64,000 nt of DNA from Paracentrotus lividus (Eukaryota > Echinodermata > Echinoidea > Camarodonta > Echinidae). Shown in pieces: positions 10,800 through 23,292 of this stretch; the first letter of the stretch is position 1; every line of letters starts with the position of its first letter. The stretch spans positions 13,434,593 through 13,498,592 of the forward strand of contig CALNVZ010003432.1 in assembly GCA_940671915.1 (NCBI GenBank). Reading direction: 5' to 3'. The notes beneath the pieces were generated by a model. The model made no database searches, was not told the origin of the DNA, and saw nothing but the letters and a program-made list of their open reading frames with translations. Made by a program: the position numbers and the translations under genes.

Positions 10800-12300
10800 A
10801 ATGCAAGCTAACAGGCAGAGCAGTGATGACATGCTAGCCATGAGATCAATGTTATAGATAGGTAAATAAAGGATGATTGTATGGGGGAGGAAGCATAGGG
10901 GCTTCTCCCTTGCGGGGACAAGACCTTGCTAGGTTTATGAGCTTCACCATATGGTGGTGATGTATTATTCGCAAAGTGCTATTAGCATTTCAAAGTGTTT
11001 TTGGCAGGTGCGTAGCCTCCTTCTGATATAGTAACTTTACGAATGTGTGAGTGCTCATACATGTAGGGTGATAAAATCATACTATCTTCCACATATATTA
11101 ACATAATCTTGCTAAACAATTGTCTCAGCAATCTGAATGTACAAGCTATATTTCCTCATCTTTGCTTCAGTATAAGATAGCTACATCCAGATCACAATGG
11201 GAAGTGATATTTAATCCCATCAAGTTAATAATGAACAATGATTGTTTGCTTACTATCTCATCCTGATTATGACCCCTGCTACTCACCACCCCTCCCCCCT
11301 GCTCAATTCAGACAAGTATAGTTTAATGTTGCAGACTTAAATGACTGGAAAACAGATGTACATGTAGCAATCACACTGACAGGTTTTGGTATTCTTCTGA
11401 CTGAAAAGCACAAGCAGATTTTTTTTTTTTAATGTCTCAACTTTATTGTTTTAACAACTGTATATATACTTTTCAAACAAGTTGCTTTTACAACAAATAT
11501 TTTTTTTAATATATAAAATGAATTATTACATGAGTTTCAAAATACTACATGTGTGTAACTACTGTCATCTTTCTTTGTTGTATCAAATTTCCCTGTGTGA
11601 AGAGGCCACAGATAAGATATTTTTCTTCCATTTAGCTTGCACCGTCTTCGTAGAATAATCAATATATCTACCTGTAAGGCCCCCCATAATATCGTTGCAG
11701 GACATTCAATGTTACAAACTCGATGCCAGATTCTTCCTTTGCACAATAAAAACATCATCAAATCATCAAACCCTTCCACACTGAGCAAAAAATCTCCCCG
11801 TTGTCCAGTTCACACTTGATATTAGGAACACATAAAGTGAAAACAAAGGGAAATTATGTAACGAAATGGCAATCTATGCCACAAACTAATTCTACATTTT
11901 GTTTTTGCCAACCTCATTGCACCTGTGTGTACATTGTAAGCCTGTAGTATATTTCAACAACTCTGCAGGGCAATTCCATGCTTTTGTTGGTTTTGTTTCT
12001 TTGTTTTTTGTGTGTGTTATTTGTGTCCTGTACGACACATTACTATTTTTAATTTCTATAGTACAGGATGTGTAATCCAGTCTTGGTTTTTGTACCCCTT
12101 CTGGTAATCTTGGGGATCCCCATCAATTACACAAATATTCTTCTGCTTTCATGCCAAAAAAGAGGTGAATTGTAATCAAATGTCCTACATCATGGAATCA
12201 CCCTGCAGTGACTTAAACATTTTGGTATTCAAATTAACAGGTCTGTTTCAGATAGCAACTGATAGACCAATAATTTTACTGAAAACAGAAATAAACTAGA
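10800..12300. other. Intronic stretch with no assigned element
   Basis: AT-rich with poly-T runs at about 11420 and several TACATGTA words. The short frames at 11537-11819 overlap on both strands and show no family motif. Confidence 0.4.
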
Positions 12301-12342
12301 GGGGCCGTCAAAGGCGGCATACCCACGCCTTGGTGGCGCTAC

Positions 12343-12570
12343 AGAGTAGTTGTAATACTATACTATAGGGTCAAAACTGAAATCTACAAAGAATCTGCAG
12401 GGATCAACCAATCATCACCTAAATCTAATCAAATCTTTCTTTTCACTATCAAAACAATCCCTGAAAATTTGGTGCAAATCCGTTCACCCGTTCTCTAGTT
12501 ATCTTGTACACAAACAAACAAACATACGGAACCCTTTACAATACCCTGCCGATTTCATCGGCGTGGTAGC
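12343..12570 (+). repeat. Direct repeat, copy 1 (AGAGTAGTTGTAATACTATA family)
   Basis: This block and 13028-13287 are about 90% alike by eye: AGTTGTAATACTATACTA, then AAAGAATCTGCAGGG, CCGTTCACCCGTTCTCTAG, a CAAA microsatellite, AACCCTTTACAATACC and a GCCGATTTCATCGGC hairpin followed by GTGG. The hairpin end suggests a transposon terminus. The superfamily is unknown. Confidence 0.85.
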
Positions 12571-13027
12571 GTCGCCGCGCTCGGCTCGCACTCAGCTGAG
12601 CTGATGCAGTAATTCGCTCACCCATTTCACAATGCATTATGTAGACTCTATGTAGGAAAGCCGAATTTACGTAAATTGTTACCTTTTTTCATGATTAAAC
12701 ACGAATATTGATACCCGATGACTCTTTTTGCATAGATAGTTGTTGAACATGACTTTGCAATGGTTTTTGCATGTCTATCGTAGTTATAAAGTCCCTTTTA
12801 GGCGCGTGTGGTGATGATTTCGATCTTACCTGAATGCGCGTGTGATTGCAAGTTCGATATGTACACAAAGAGCGTCGATGTACAAAGATTCATTACCTTG
12901 CATTCGTCGTATGGATGGTTTCTCGCACACGACATACATAGATTGCGAGTGCAGGCTTGGGCCACTGCAAAATCTTGTCGATCCTCACCGCGTGATGCTT
13001 CCGTGCATGCGAGTTCTGTGCACGATG

Positions 13028-13287
13028 GCTAGAGTAGTTGTAATACTATACTATGGGGTCAAAACTGAAATCTACAAAGAATCTGCAGGGATCAACCAAT
13101 CATCACCAAAATCTAATCGATTCTTTCCTTTCACTATCCAAACAATCCCTGAAAATTTGGTGCAAATCCGTTCACCCGTTCTCTAGTTATCTTGTACACA
13201 AACAAACAAATAAACAAACAAACAAACAAAAAAACAAACAAACATACGGAACCCTTTACAATACCCTGCCGATTTCATCGGCGTGGG
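13028..13287 (+). repeat. Direct repeat, copy 2, with expanded CAAA tract
   Basis: Second copy of the 12343-12570 block, with the CAAA tract expanded (13200-13242). The 457 bp between copies (12571-13027) is CpG-richer and of unknown nature. The arrangement could be two independent insertions, or direct repeats around a short internal segment. Confidence 0.85.
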
Positions 13288-13409
13288 TAACAACTGCAAT
13301 ATAGCATTTATATCCTAACTCTACATCTACTACAGATAACAGAATATGAGGGGAAGGAACACTTCTTTTTAGGTGATATGTCCAACTACATACAGATGCA
13401 ATTGTCTGG

Positions 13410-13475
13410 CTGTGTTTTGTTGTTGTTGTTGTTTTTGTTGTTGTTGCTTTTGTTGTTGTTTTTGTTGTTAAGATT
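13410..13475 (+). repeat. GTT-rich microsatellite
   Basis: Imperfect GTT trinucleotide repeats interrupted by TTTT and GCT. Confidence 0.9.
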
Positions 13476-14308
13476 GTGTATTGTTTTCTTGTTTTTTTTA
13501 TTTGAGTTGTAAAATACTTAAATAATGGATAAATTCAAGATTACAATACTTAATAATAGCTTTTTCTTGTAATACATTAAAGCACATGCATGTACATGTA
13601 GGCCGACAAACATGTAAGTATTTACATGTATATATTTGTCTATATTGTATGTGTACCATAAGAAAGGCAATGAAAAGAAAAATTAATACGGGGAATATAA
13701 CACATAACACCTCACAGGCAATTCCATGTAAAAGTACATGTACTGTATAGCAATGTATCTAGAGGATCATTTTAAATTTTCTGCTGTCCCTTATAGTGTT
13801 CATGGTTTTGTGATGTAAGTGACACTGTATCACTGTACAGATTTAAGTCTAACACATCCATACGGGAATTACATCTCCGAGTGCAAAGAGGACAATTTCA
13901 CACGTCGTCTAAACACCAACATAAATCCCAGTGACTATCAACGTGAGAGTTGTCACAAGTTCCATGCCCTCGCATCTCATCACTATGGCCTACCAATGCC
14001 AAATGACATATCAAATCTACAGGGCTGAGCAGCTAGATACTCTTGATTGCTCATGCAATAAAACTGCAACGGGGATGACTATGGGTGGGGATGACGATGA
14101 TGATGCAGCACAATTCTCCGTTGCATGAAGGCGTAGTAATTGCTTTGTATGATTGTATGGCCTTAGTCTTGATTGGATCTAATACATGTGTATACTGTGC
14201 GCTATAAAGCTGGCGCATGATTAGAAATTAGATGCTTACATGTACCTAAGTGTATTTACTATTACATGTAGACAAATATCTCAATATGTGCATGCATGCA
14301 TACATGTA

Positions 14309-15396
14309 CAGTTGTGCTCACATACCGAGTAAGTCAGAAAAAACTAGACACCTAGAAAAATGTCAATAAAAAGAAAACCATCTAATGAACCCAAAATTAT
14401 TATACATATTCTATAAAAAGAGTAACCTCTCCCGCATCTTCTGGTACCATTTTTGTGTGGTATGTCTTTACCCTGCGATGAACACGACGCATTGTTTGCG
14501 AATATGTCAATTTTGAATTGTGCAAGAGTGTGGATACGATTGAAACAACAAAAGCGGACGAAAAAATCAACTCCATCCTGAATAAAATAGCATAATTTTT
14601 TAAGGAAATTGTTTTGAGCAAAATAGCTTGGCAAGGGTGTTCTTACAGTTATCGACTAGATTCTGTTTAAAAATTAGATTGATTTGTCAAGTAATCCACG
14701 AATGAGTACACATCAAAAAGTGAAATGTCACTGACAGACCTAAAAAGGCCTCTACTCTACATATTTATCTCATTTTCACACAGAATGTAGTCCATACATG
14801 TATGTGTAACAATACCCCTGCCAAGTTATTTAACGCAAAACATTTTTGGTAAAAAGTTATGCTATTTTAATCAGGATGGAGTTGCTTTTTTTTATAGTTT
14901 TTTTGTTGTTTGGATTTTACTCCCACTTTTGCACAATTTCGAAATTTACATGTTGGCAAACAATGCACCGTGTTCATCCAAGCATAAAGATATAACACAC
15001 AAAATTGGTACCAAAAGATGTGGGAGGAGTTACTCTTTCTGAATATGTATAATAATTTGGGGTTTATAAATTTTTTTTTTTTTTATTGACATTTTTCTAG
15101 GTGTCTAGTTTTTTCTGACTCACTCGGTATATAGGCCTACAGAGTACATACGTACATGTACATGTAAGTATTTATACCCCTGTATTATTTTAAAGTTTTT
15201 TTAAGTCATGCTGTTAAATATTAACTGGATGAGTTTTGTCAAACTTTTTGGTAATTAATGTGCAACCAACAACTGAGCAATTAGGAAAATTTGAAATTTT
15301 GAGAAATAGGCCTAACTATGGTATGGCAGTAATGTGACAAGGATGACTAAAAAAAAAATTTAATGGCAGGGGTATGAATACATATGAGCACAACTG
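14309..15396. mobile_element. Tc1/mariner-like MITE (outer), split by a nested foldback
   Basis: The left end CAGTTGTGCTCA (14309) and the right end TGAGCACAACTG (ending 15396) are perfect inverted repeats, each flanked by TA (14307-14308, 15397-15398), the signature of Tc1/mariner insertion. A TACCCCTG word lies near both ends, as in many Tc1-like termini. Removing the inner element (14325-15127) leaves a MITE of about 285 bp. No transposase. Confidence 0.85.
14325..15127. mobile_element. 803-bp foldback inserted at TA inside the outer MITE
   Basis: The ends CCGAGTAAGTCAGAAAAAAC and (right, reverse complement) CCGAGTGAGTCAGAAAAAAC are flanked by TA on both sides (14323-14324, 15128-15129). 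The arms extend over about 310 bp (through TTGCACAATT, CATCCTGATT and TTGGCA blocks) around a unique centre at about 14645-14815. Minus-strand frames at 14344-14634 lie entirely in the left arm and are not genes. Confidence 0.88.
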
Positions 15397-15950
15397 TAGA
15401 TTAGATGAAATCTTTCCCTCCCGTCATTGATCCTTTTTTAAATGAAGTTGCCAATCAACTTCATGACGAAGGGATGAGGGACCTCACATCCATTAGAATT
15501 TCATATCCAATATTAATCTGAATTTGACAGTACATGTACATGTATTTCATTATGTAAACATTGACAATTGAGGAAAGTTGGTTTCACATAAAAACGAGAA
15601 TATGTACACAAACCAATTATAAACCCAAGCAACATGGGATTGACAATGATACATTGTCATCAGGGGGGGGGGGGGAATCTAGTACATGTAGGGCCTATAT
15701 GTCATTGTCTACCAACATATTTCACTCTTTCTGGGGGGGGGGGAAGGGGAGCTTTAAAATGCAGACTTTAAACCATCCCTTTAAATCTTTTGCATTTGAA
15801 AGAACATGACAGATTTAACAGGAAGGGCACACATTGTGCGAGTCTAACTGCTGTACAAACTAAAAGCCCACACAGATGGACATAGGATGAGTAAATGTAC
15901 ACATTTTCACGAGATTTGATTGCTATTTGTTTCTTTGCCCATGGACATCT

Positions 15951-16087
15951 GGGGCACCTGTTTCTGAAAACCGTTATAAGTCTAAGTTCGTGGACATCCC
16001 ATTGAACGCATGTTAATTCTACAATGTTCATGTGTTCCTGTGGGTTGTCCAAGAACTTAGACTTACCGGTTTCGGGAAAAAGGCCCC
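15951..16087. mobile_element. 137-bp MITE, TAAGTCTAAGTTC arms
   Basis: Inverted arms of about 50 bp read GGGGCACCTGTTTCTGAAAA then AAGTCTAAGTTCGTGGAC on the left, and GGGGCCTTTTTCCCGAAACC then AAGTCTAAGTTCTTGGAC from the right. A related, rearranged copy is at about 19215-19348. Confidence 0.75.
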
Positions 16088-16344
16088 AGCCTCCATACGT
16101 GCACATGTACTTGTTACAAACATGTACAATGTACAAAATGTATGTTGCACTTTTGATGCCACAAATTTCATGTCCAAAATTTTATTTGAATTTCCTTTTT
16201 CTTTGTTTGACCATTGTGTCACATACATACTATTAATAATAATACCTATTAAAAGGGTCAGTTCCAAACTATTTCTGCCTCCAACCCCCTCCATCTCCCC
16301 CCCAGCCCCCCCCCCCCGGATAAAAAAAAAGTTGCCACTGGAGA

Positions 16345-16973
16345 TCAATTTTGTGTTACATAACCTTTCTTATATCTAGAAACTCTAAGTTTTTGGACGT
16401 ATAACTTGTTCTCTGTCAAAGTAACCTTAAATGATTCGGTCTTTAGATAGAGTACAGCCGTTTTGAATAAAAAAATAGCCTTCATTACAGGTTTGGGAAA
16501 AATACAATGAAGCAAAATCATCTTTAGGTGACATAACTGACAACCTCCTTGAGCTAATTCTTTGCTGTCAACAAAATCAGTGTGTGACTTGAAAAGGTTT
16601 TGTGCAGCTCTTTCATGCTTCAAAAGCTACCTTGATCTGAAACCAGAATAAAACCATTGGTCTGGGATATTTTCAAGGGAGAAAGGATCGTGCTTTTGTC
16701 AATATTTGATATACTGAGAACAGTGCAAATGATATTACAGCTTACTTGGATAGAATGGATACCAGGTCCTTCATGGTGTGGATTGATTGACAAGTCAAAC
16801 ATATTTTCTTGGCAACAATCATAACAATTCTTCCGTCTCAAAAATACACTTCTACTAAATTTTTGAAATGGAAGTGCCATAAGTTCACAATTTCTATATG
16901 GTTGGCAAAACATTAAAATACTTAAATCCACTAAATTTAATTTAAAAGCAAGGCTTGACACTACTTCAGCCAT
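16345..16973 (-). pseudogene. Two overlapping unidentified open frames, possibly one broken gene
   Basis: On the minus strand an ATG-initiated frame (16973 down to 16620, 117 codons, N-terminus MAEVVSSLAFKLNLVDLS) is followed almost without gap by a second frame (16623 down to 16345, about 92 codons, shifted by two bases, ending KKGYVTQN). The residues are varied, with Cys-rich CYDCC and hydrophobic strand-like segments, unlike the simple-repeat frames nearby. Possible donors exist inside (CAA then GTAAGC near 16746; CAAG then GTAGC near 16629). I do not recognise a family. It could be an exon of a nested minus-strand gene, a frameshifted retrocopy, or chance; it lies in REEP intron 1 in the sense direction. 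Confidence 0.28.
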
Positions 16974-17842
16974 GGATGTTTTTCGGGATAAGCTCCAGTT
17001 TGAATTTTGAGAACTTGAAATTTTGAGAGTCTATAGGTCAGGTATTGGCACCTGCTAGCTCTATTTTGCATCAATTTACACTCATTTTAGGGTTTGTTCA
17101 TTTTTTTGCCAAATACTTAGTTCAGTTCAATTAACAGAGTAATATAACTTTATTGGGCTAGGACAGGCACTTGAAGCATGCTCGTTTGATCGAAAGTGAA
17201 CTACATGTACGTGCGTGTAAAGTTATTCAATTAAAAGTTGAAAACAGGAAGCCAAACCTCACAGTTGCACTCTCATGGTGTAACACAATTTCACAGGAAA
17301 GAATCCTACGCATTCATTCCTGTTCTAATTCATATTCACAGATAACTACGGTTTACATACGTAAAAACATTGAATACATTAATGACAGCACTGATATGCT
17401 ATTTTTAAACATCATTTTCGATTCTATTTACTCCAACCTTTTACAAACTGAACTTCATTCAGGATCTAACCCAAAAAAAAAATTACTTTTATTGTTAATG
17501 CAATAATTTGTTCAGACAGGAATAATGTGAGATTTTGAAGCTACATGTACATTTGTAATCATTCAATAATTGCTGAGATACTGAAGAATGAATATCAACA
17601 TATCGGATATCCATAAGCGTATCTACATGTACATGTCGGTACGCTTAAATTAACATTTTAGTCTACGGAGGGAAATAATCACTTTTTTTTAATACTGTGA
17701 AGCACGCAATGATACATACAAAATTAATTTTAAGTGTTTCCTCTTGACACAGTATTACATGCACTGACAGCATGTAGGGCTCCACAGCTGAGATTTTTTG
17801 CAAGCCTCCACATATACTCAAACCCTTTAAGCACTTAAATAT

Positions 17843-18115
17843 GGACATGACAATAAACAAAACTACATAATCTGCAGACTATCAGACGGAAATCGGCCTT
17901 CATACACATGACGAAAAGAACATGTCACACTGAGCAGAGCCATTCCTAAATATGCCCTTTTCCATCATCTTCCCTTTAAACCAGCGCACATGGTATTAAG
18001 GAGAGGGCCTTTTTTGTTTCATTTCATTAATTGTACATGGACATGACAATAAACAAAACTACATAATCTGCTGCCGACCAGACAGAAATCGGCCTTCAGT
18101 TGCATGATGCAACGA
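17843..18115. repeat. Local duplication of ~75 bp
   Basis: ATGGACATGACAATAAACAA, then CTACATAATCTGC and AATCGGCCTTCA occur at 17843-17905 and again at about 18038-18100 in the same orientation. Non-coding. Confidence 0.85.
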
Positions 18116-18834
18116 ACCCGTTTCCTTTGTGAATGAATTCCTTGGTAGTGTGACATTACTTTGTCATTCTCTTTGCTCTTATGGTCTGAAACTATATTGA
18201 CCATACTCCTACAATGTATAAATTGTCTAAGAAAGGTTAGGCAAGGGTGCATTAATAATGCCGTATTTTGCTCATTTTATGCCGTTTCTTGCTCATTTTT
18301 TCAGCATTTTATTGGGTTGTGGATAGTTTTTATTATTTCTACTGCTTAAGTTGTGGTGTCACACAATTGTATTTTTTAATAAATAAACTACATAAAAACC
18401 AAAATATTTTTTCCCCTATTTTGGAAGAGGTTATCATAATAACTTTGATAACTCTGCTTGAATCAAATAATATCAAGTGAAATCTAACACTGACATTACA
18501 TGTACATTAATCAAACTGTATTCTATTTAAGCATTATACATGTATGTCTCCTAATAGCTTTGTTAATGGGAGCTGAATCCCTCTATTAATCTGGGCCTGG
18601 CATTTCGACTAGCGGCTTATAATATTTCCAATCTGTTCTTATGACAACATTACACTGTGGATGGGCATAGACACCCTGATGGACGCAATGAGATTATCCA
18701 AACACAAGCTGCTATTGCATGGCATCACCAAGGGTCAGTTCATGGTCAAATTACAAATTTAAACATTAACATGAATCATGATATAAAACGCCATTACAAA
18801 ACATAGAAAACAAACATGATTTTTTTTTTAAAAG

Positions 18835-19150
18835 CTGATTACACATGGATTGTCTTTAAAAATCTCGCCTCAAAAAGTTCTAACTTAAGTGCAGCCATGG
18901 CAGTTTGCATTTGCAATGTCTACATTCATGAAGGTTTTAAAATCGAAGCTGATAGCCTTTCAAACCGCACCTTTTTCGGTGTTCAAATTTTAATCCAAAT
19001 GGAGGTCTGATTTTTACTTTCATGATTGGGAATGGAGGACAATTAATGCACACTTTGTTTCTCTATATATCTGTGTTTCACAATTGTGTTTTGTATTGAT
19101 GATTCATGTCGGTTGCTGTTTAAATTTTAAAATCGACCATAAACACAACC
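18835..19150 (-). repeat. Diverged relative of the 4995-5582 foldback
   Basis: GCCATGG, GAAGCTGATAGCCTTTCAAA, CACCTTTTTCGG, CATGATTGGGAATGG, then a terminal GTTGCTGTTTAAATTT and ACCATAAACACAACC match the 4995-5582 element in order, mostly on the opposite strand. The nested MITE is absent here. Confidence 0.6.
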
Positions 19151-19214
19151 TTAGATAGCTTTGACAAGTGATGAACGATTCAAGGTGTAGTTCTACAGTG
19201 TTTCTCTTTTCAGG

Positions 19215-19348
19215 GAAACAATTACTGGCCCTTAGAGATTCTTCTAAGTTCTTGGACAACCCATAGGGACATGTGTTGTAGAATCAGCACACGTTTCAAT
19301 GGGATGCCCACGAACTTAGACTTAAGACAATTTCGAGAAACGGCCTCT
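19215..19348. mobile_element. Degraded copy of the TAAGTCTAAGTTC MITE
   Basis: Arms TTCTAAGTTCTTGGACAACC and (reverse complement of the right side) TAAGTCTAAGTTCGTGGGC surround TGTTGTAGAATCAGCACA, as in the copy at 15951-16087. The left arm carries extra bases. Confidence 0.6.
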
Positions 19349-19349
19349 G

Positions 19350-20900
19350 TAATACGTAGAAGATGAGAAGAGAGGTGTATTGATTGTTAAAGGGCAGTAT
19401 AAAATGAAAAACTTAGATGTAGATGAGTTCTGCGTCTATCTCTAGCATTTTTGCACTTCAACTGGAAGAAGAACTGCACATACATGTACAATTTTTCTGT
19501 ACATATAGTCTGAGATAAATGTATAAATGTATTTTGTATACCAAAATCAAGTTCATTGTGGTTTAATTACAAATGATGAACCTCATAGATAAACATATTT
19601 CAGACCTTAATGTGTAGGTATTTGTTATTAAGTCGAGTATTTTGGTTGTTCTTAAGTGAAATTGATTTATAGCAAAACCATCCAAAATGGAGTCTTGTCT
19701 AGTTTACACATTTTTCTTCGACTTATGGAGGGGCGCAGCGTTTTCTAAGGTGTTTAGAATGACTAAAATGAGACTTACTTGACAAAATAAATTGTAAGGT
19801 TTCTTGGGCTTTTAATAATTTCACTGAAAAGATAATACTTGGATAAGAATTCCACATTTCATGAGACAATCCCTACATATGTACACATTATTTAAGAGCA
19901 AATTTTTTCATCAATGACATCACCTTTGGTACGGGTCGAGGGAGAATATGATATGAGACTAGACCTGTTCAGAAGTTCAGCATGCTGCATTTTTCAAATG
20001 AAGTTTTCATATTTGTGGCTATATTATACAATGCACGTGGGTGGAAACGCATGACAGTAAAAATACAGGTGTCTAGTTACCAAGGACAAAGCCATTGATT
20101 TTCAAATAAAAACTGTTTGTATTGTTCATGCTCCATTGATGATATCAAATATCTTTGCTATGGTAAACAAGTACAAACAAGTTCCAAGCATGTTTTAAAA
20201 GCAAAAATGGCATAATGCAAAAATCATGCATGAAATAAAAATAGTTGTAGTGTAAATGCTGAAAAAAGATGATGTCACAAGACTAGCAGTACTTTGATTA
20301 TGCCTTTGTGGGTAGAGATTTGTCTGATCAAACTGATCCCTTTTTCAATAATTTTACATTGGGATGATATCGATGGATATATCGATGGACTAATTAAATA
20401 TTAAAGTTCTATGCTCTACATGTATATCCTTAAAACCTAAATACATGGATTTGATAAGTGCTAGAAATAATTTAAGTTTCATCCCCATACAATTTTGATA
20501 CAACTTATTTTGTTTAAGATTACAATTAAATAGGATTATTTGTGTGACAGTAGAAAACATGAAATCATATTACATCAAATAACAAACTTGTCATATTACA
20601 GTAGGAACAAACTGGATATCAATTTTACTTGTTTCTATCTCCTAGAAGTTAAATGACCTCCTTCATGAAATTTAGTCCATTGCAAGATCGACTTTTTTCA
20701 ACAAACCAAGAAGCCACAGATTGTGGGTTTCATTGAATCCCTGTTTATGTCAAATGATATCAATCATATCACAGTGCAATAGTTCAATGACTCTATAGCA
20801 GGGAAATGTGACAACTAAACAAAGTGTCAAGTGACAATTATTGTACTAGTGGAAATGCCAGTGCGAAGAAAATTCTTGTTCCTCCCCCTCCCCCCCCCCC

Positions 20901-20931
<31 letters not shown>

Positions 20932-21740
20932 AAGAGGCCATATCAAGGCAAATATTGTACTGCACTAGTGATTTATGCACAACACAAGTACATGTACATG
21001 TAAATGGAAGCTTTTATTCGAATTTCACAATATTGGGGGTGTAAAGTTAAATTGGGGTCCTACATTTTGTGACCACATGTCCTTTACATACATGTAGTGT
21101 CCAGCCCTGACTTATGATTTTAGATTTTGAGGTCATGAAGTCTATGAGGTTTTTATTTATTTAGGCAATCTTACTAAATTCATCATACTTAGTTTCAGAC
21201 TCTTAAAACATCGTACAAAGTGCTGTTGTTGTTGTTGTTATTATTTCATGCTATATAGGCCATTGGGCAATTGATTATTGGATACTAGTAGTTTTTTTCA
21301 GGTGGATAAACCAAGACCACATTAGTCAATTGCAATGTACAATGGCAATAGACATGTACATCTCAAATTCCAGTTTTTAACTATATAATACACATCTCTG
21401 TCTCTGTATCAGACAATATAATGGATCATACTCTTGTCATAGTCATGTGCCACTGACCTCCTCTTTGCATTTCAGTGTCATCTCTAATTTGGGAAAGTCA
21501 TAGTACATTCAACATTTGCCTTAATTAATATCAGGATTATGTAACTTGAAAATCTTAATATAACTGTAACGATAACAGAGGGGGGCACCAGGCCTGATAA
21601 GGGGGTGAGTCGCCAAATTTCCCAAATTTAACATGTATAGATCAATGAGTTGTTTTCCTGTATCTGCAACTGATTTACATTTTTGATCACCAACAATTTA
21701 TTTGGCCTAACCAATTAGTGGCGAGCATGTAACATTCATG
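19350..21740. other. Intronic stretch, mostly featureless
   Basis: AT-rich with TACATGTA words, a GTT microsatellite at about 21220-21240, and a C-run joined to a long A-run at 20880-20930 (oligo-C then about 30 A), which may mark a retroelement tail. No frame with family resemblance. Confidence 0.5.
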
Positions 21741-21749
21741 ATAGTAATA

Positions 21750-21865
21750 TCATACGTTTTATCCGACAGTTACTATAGTAACAATGCTTCTCAGCAAGTA
21801 AAAAATAAAATAAAGATGCCAGACCTGACAACTTGTCAGATAAACTTGACATGAAATGATGAATG
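21750..21865. mobile_element. Degraded relative of the CTGGGGGG MITE
   Basis: TTTTATCCGACAGTTACTAT on one side and ACTTGTCAGATAAACTTGAC then ATGAAATG on the other match inner parts of the element at 5286-5428. The GC-rich termini are lost. Confidence 0.45.
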
Positions 21866-21999
21866 TTGCACGTAGAAATTTTTACTCCATAATTTATGCC
21901 AACGCGCTCGAATTATCACGTAGCATATGAATACACTACCATTGTGCCTTCCAATGAACAATAGTCACGATAAAATTTCGATTCGTCATTTATTTTTTG

Positions 22000-22420
22000 G
22001 TAAGTCCTCATTTCTTTATACGTTTTCAACTGTCGGGCAGAGTCCGACAGTGGATTCGTTGAAGTTCCTTTTTATATTTCTCTTCTTATTAAAAAGTATT
22101 GAAAGAGTGGCCTTGCGGAGCACGTTTTTGTGAAGTCGAGTCTTGCAGTTTTTCTTGCGAAATGGGTCCACTTTGGTTATGATTGACAGCGCGCATGACA
22201 AAAGCGGTCTTTATGGGGAACAGCTGAATCGCGTTGTCAACGGCGTTGTTCAGTTACGGTCAACGCACTTCAGTCATCGCAACCAGGAGGAGGAGCTCCA
22301 CGCGATAGCTAATCAGAGCGCCCAACAATCAAAATGCATTGTCCTCTGGCTCTGTATGAACGAACTTATAGGCATTTCGATGTGTGTTGAGTCAGAATAC
22401 TTGAGAAGTTGAGTTGATAA
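22000..22420 (+). other. CpG-richer patch with an unidentified frame
   Basis: This stretch is richer in G+C and CpG than its surroundings (GCGCGCATGAC, CGGCGTTG, CACGCGATAGC) and carries an open plus-strand frame of up to 90 codons (22143-22412) whose reading may start at a later ATG. GTCGGGCAGAGTCCGAC near 22036 is a short hairpin. No family recognised. It could be a regulatory island, part of a MITE relative (GCTAATCAG resembles the MITE core) or chance. Confidence 0.25.
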
Positions 22421-22604
22421 TACGACCATTATTATCTATTACAAATATTAATGAAAATGTTAGTTTCCCTATAAAACAGCAAAGTAGATCTGACTAGATC
22501 TAGATCTATAGACTTCTAGACAACTTTCAAACACATTAATTGGGCCCTGACAAATCTTGTTGGCATTCACCAAGCGGTAGACCTACATGTAAAGACGGGA
22601 ACTA

Positions 22605-23290
22605 CAGTGCGTCCCAAAAAGAACTATACACTTTTGAAATGGCTACCAAATAAAAATGATTAGATTCTTTGATAAAAGGTTTGTATGTATATAAGACTCA
22701 TATCCTCAACTATCATTATGACACAAAAAAATTCCGAAAATGACGCATGCTTCAGTGAGTAATGCCCACTTCTGTAAAGGACACACAAATTAGCCTGCGC
22801 AGGAATTCACTCTTCATTTTGCACCTGGTTATGGAACGCCATGAATAAGTCAAAATTAACGATGAAATAAATCAGCCAACAGAGTCAAAGATAAACCAAA
22901 AGTCAGAAAAAACTATGAATATTATGCATAAATTTAATGTTTCACCGTTTGTTTCCATATCATTGATTTATGCTTTGACTGCAATTAATCATGTTAATTT
23001 TTGTCTTTGCTGGCCGATCGATTCCATCATTAACTTTGACTCCTTCATGGCGTTCCATAACCAGGTGCAAGATGAATAGTGAATTCCTGCGCAGGCTAAT
23101 TTTTATGTCCTTTACAAAAGTGGGCATTACTCACTGAAGCGTGGGTTATTTTAGGAAATTGTTGTGTTATATAATGATAGTTGAGGATATAAGCCTTATA
23201 GTTATACATATAAATCTTTCCCCCAAGAATCATACATTTTTCTATTTGGTAGCTATTCAATAAGTGTATAGTTCTTTTTGGGACGCATTG
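22605..23290. mobile_element. Foldback family F1, small member (686 bp), TA-flanked
   Basis: The ends CAGTGCGTCCCAAAAAGAAC and (right, reverse complement) CAATGCGTCCCAAAAAGAAC sit between TA dinucleotides (22603-22604, 23291-23292). The arms are about 260 bp, including TGCGCAGGAATTCACT and GGTTATGGAACGCCATGA blocks on both sides. The TA target and ends point to a Tc1/mariner-type non-autonomous element. The larger relative is at 44813-46511. Confidence 0.9.
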
Positions 23291-23292
23291 TA

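Noticed and set aside
12343..13287. LTR retrotransposon (direct repeats as LTRs)
   Set aside because: No TG...CA ends, no primer-binding site or polypurine tract, and only 457 bp between the repeats.
14344..14634. Minus-strand 96-codon frame
   Set aside because: It lies wholly in one arm of the 803-bp foldback; the mirrored arm is not open in the same way.
17171..17506. 111-codon plus-strand frame
   Set aside because: It starts at TTG, shows no motif and has no splice context; chance in AT-rich DNA is more likely.
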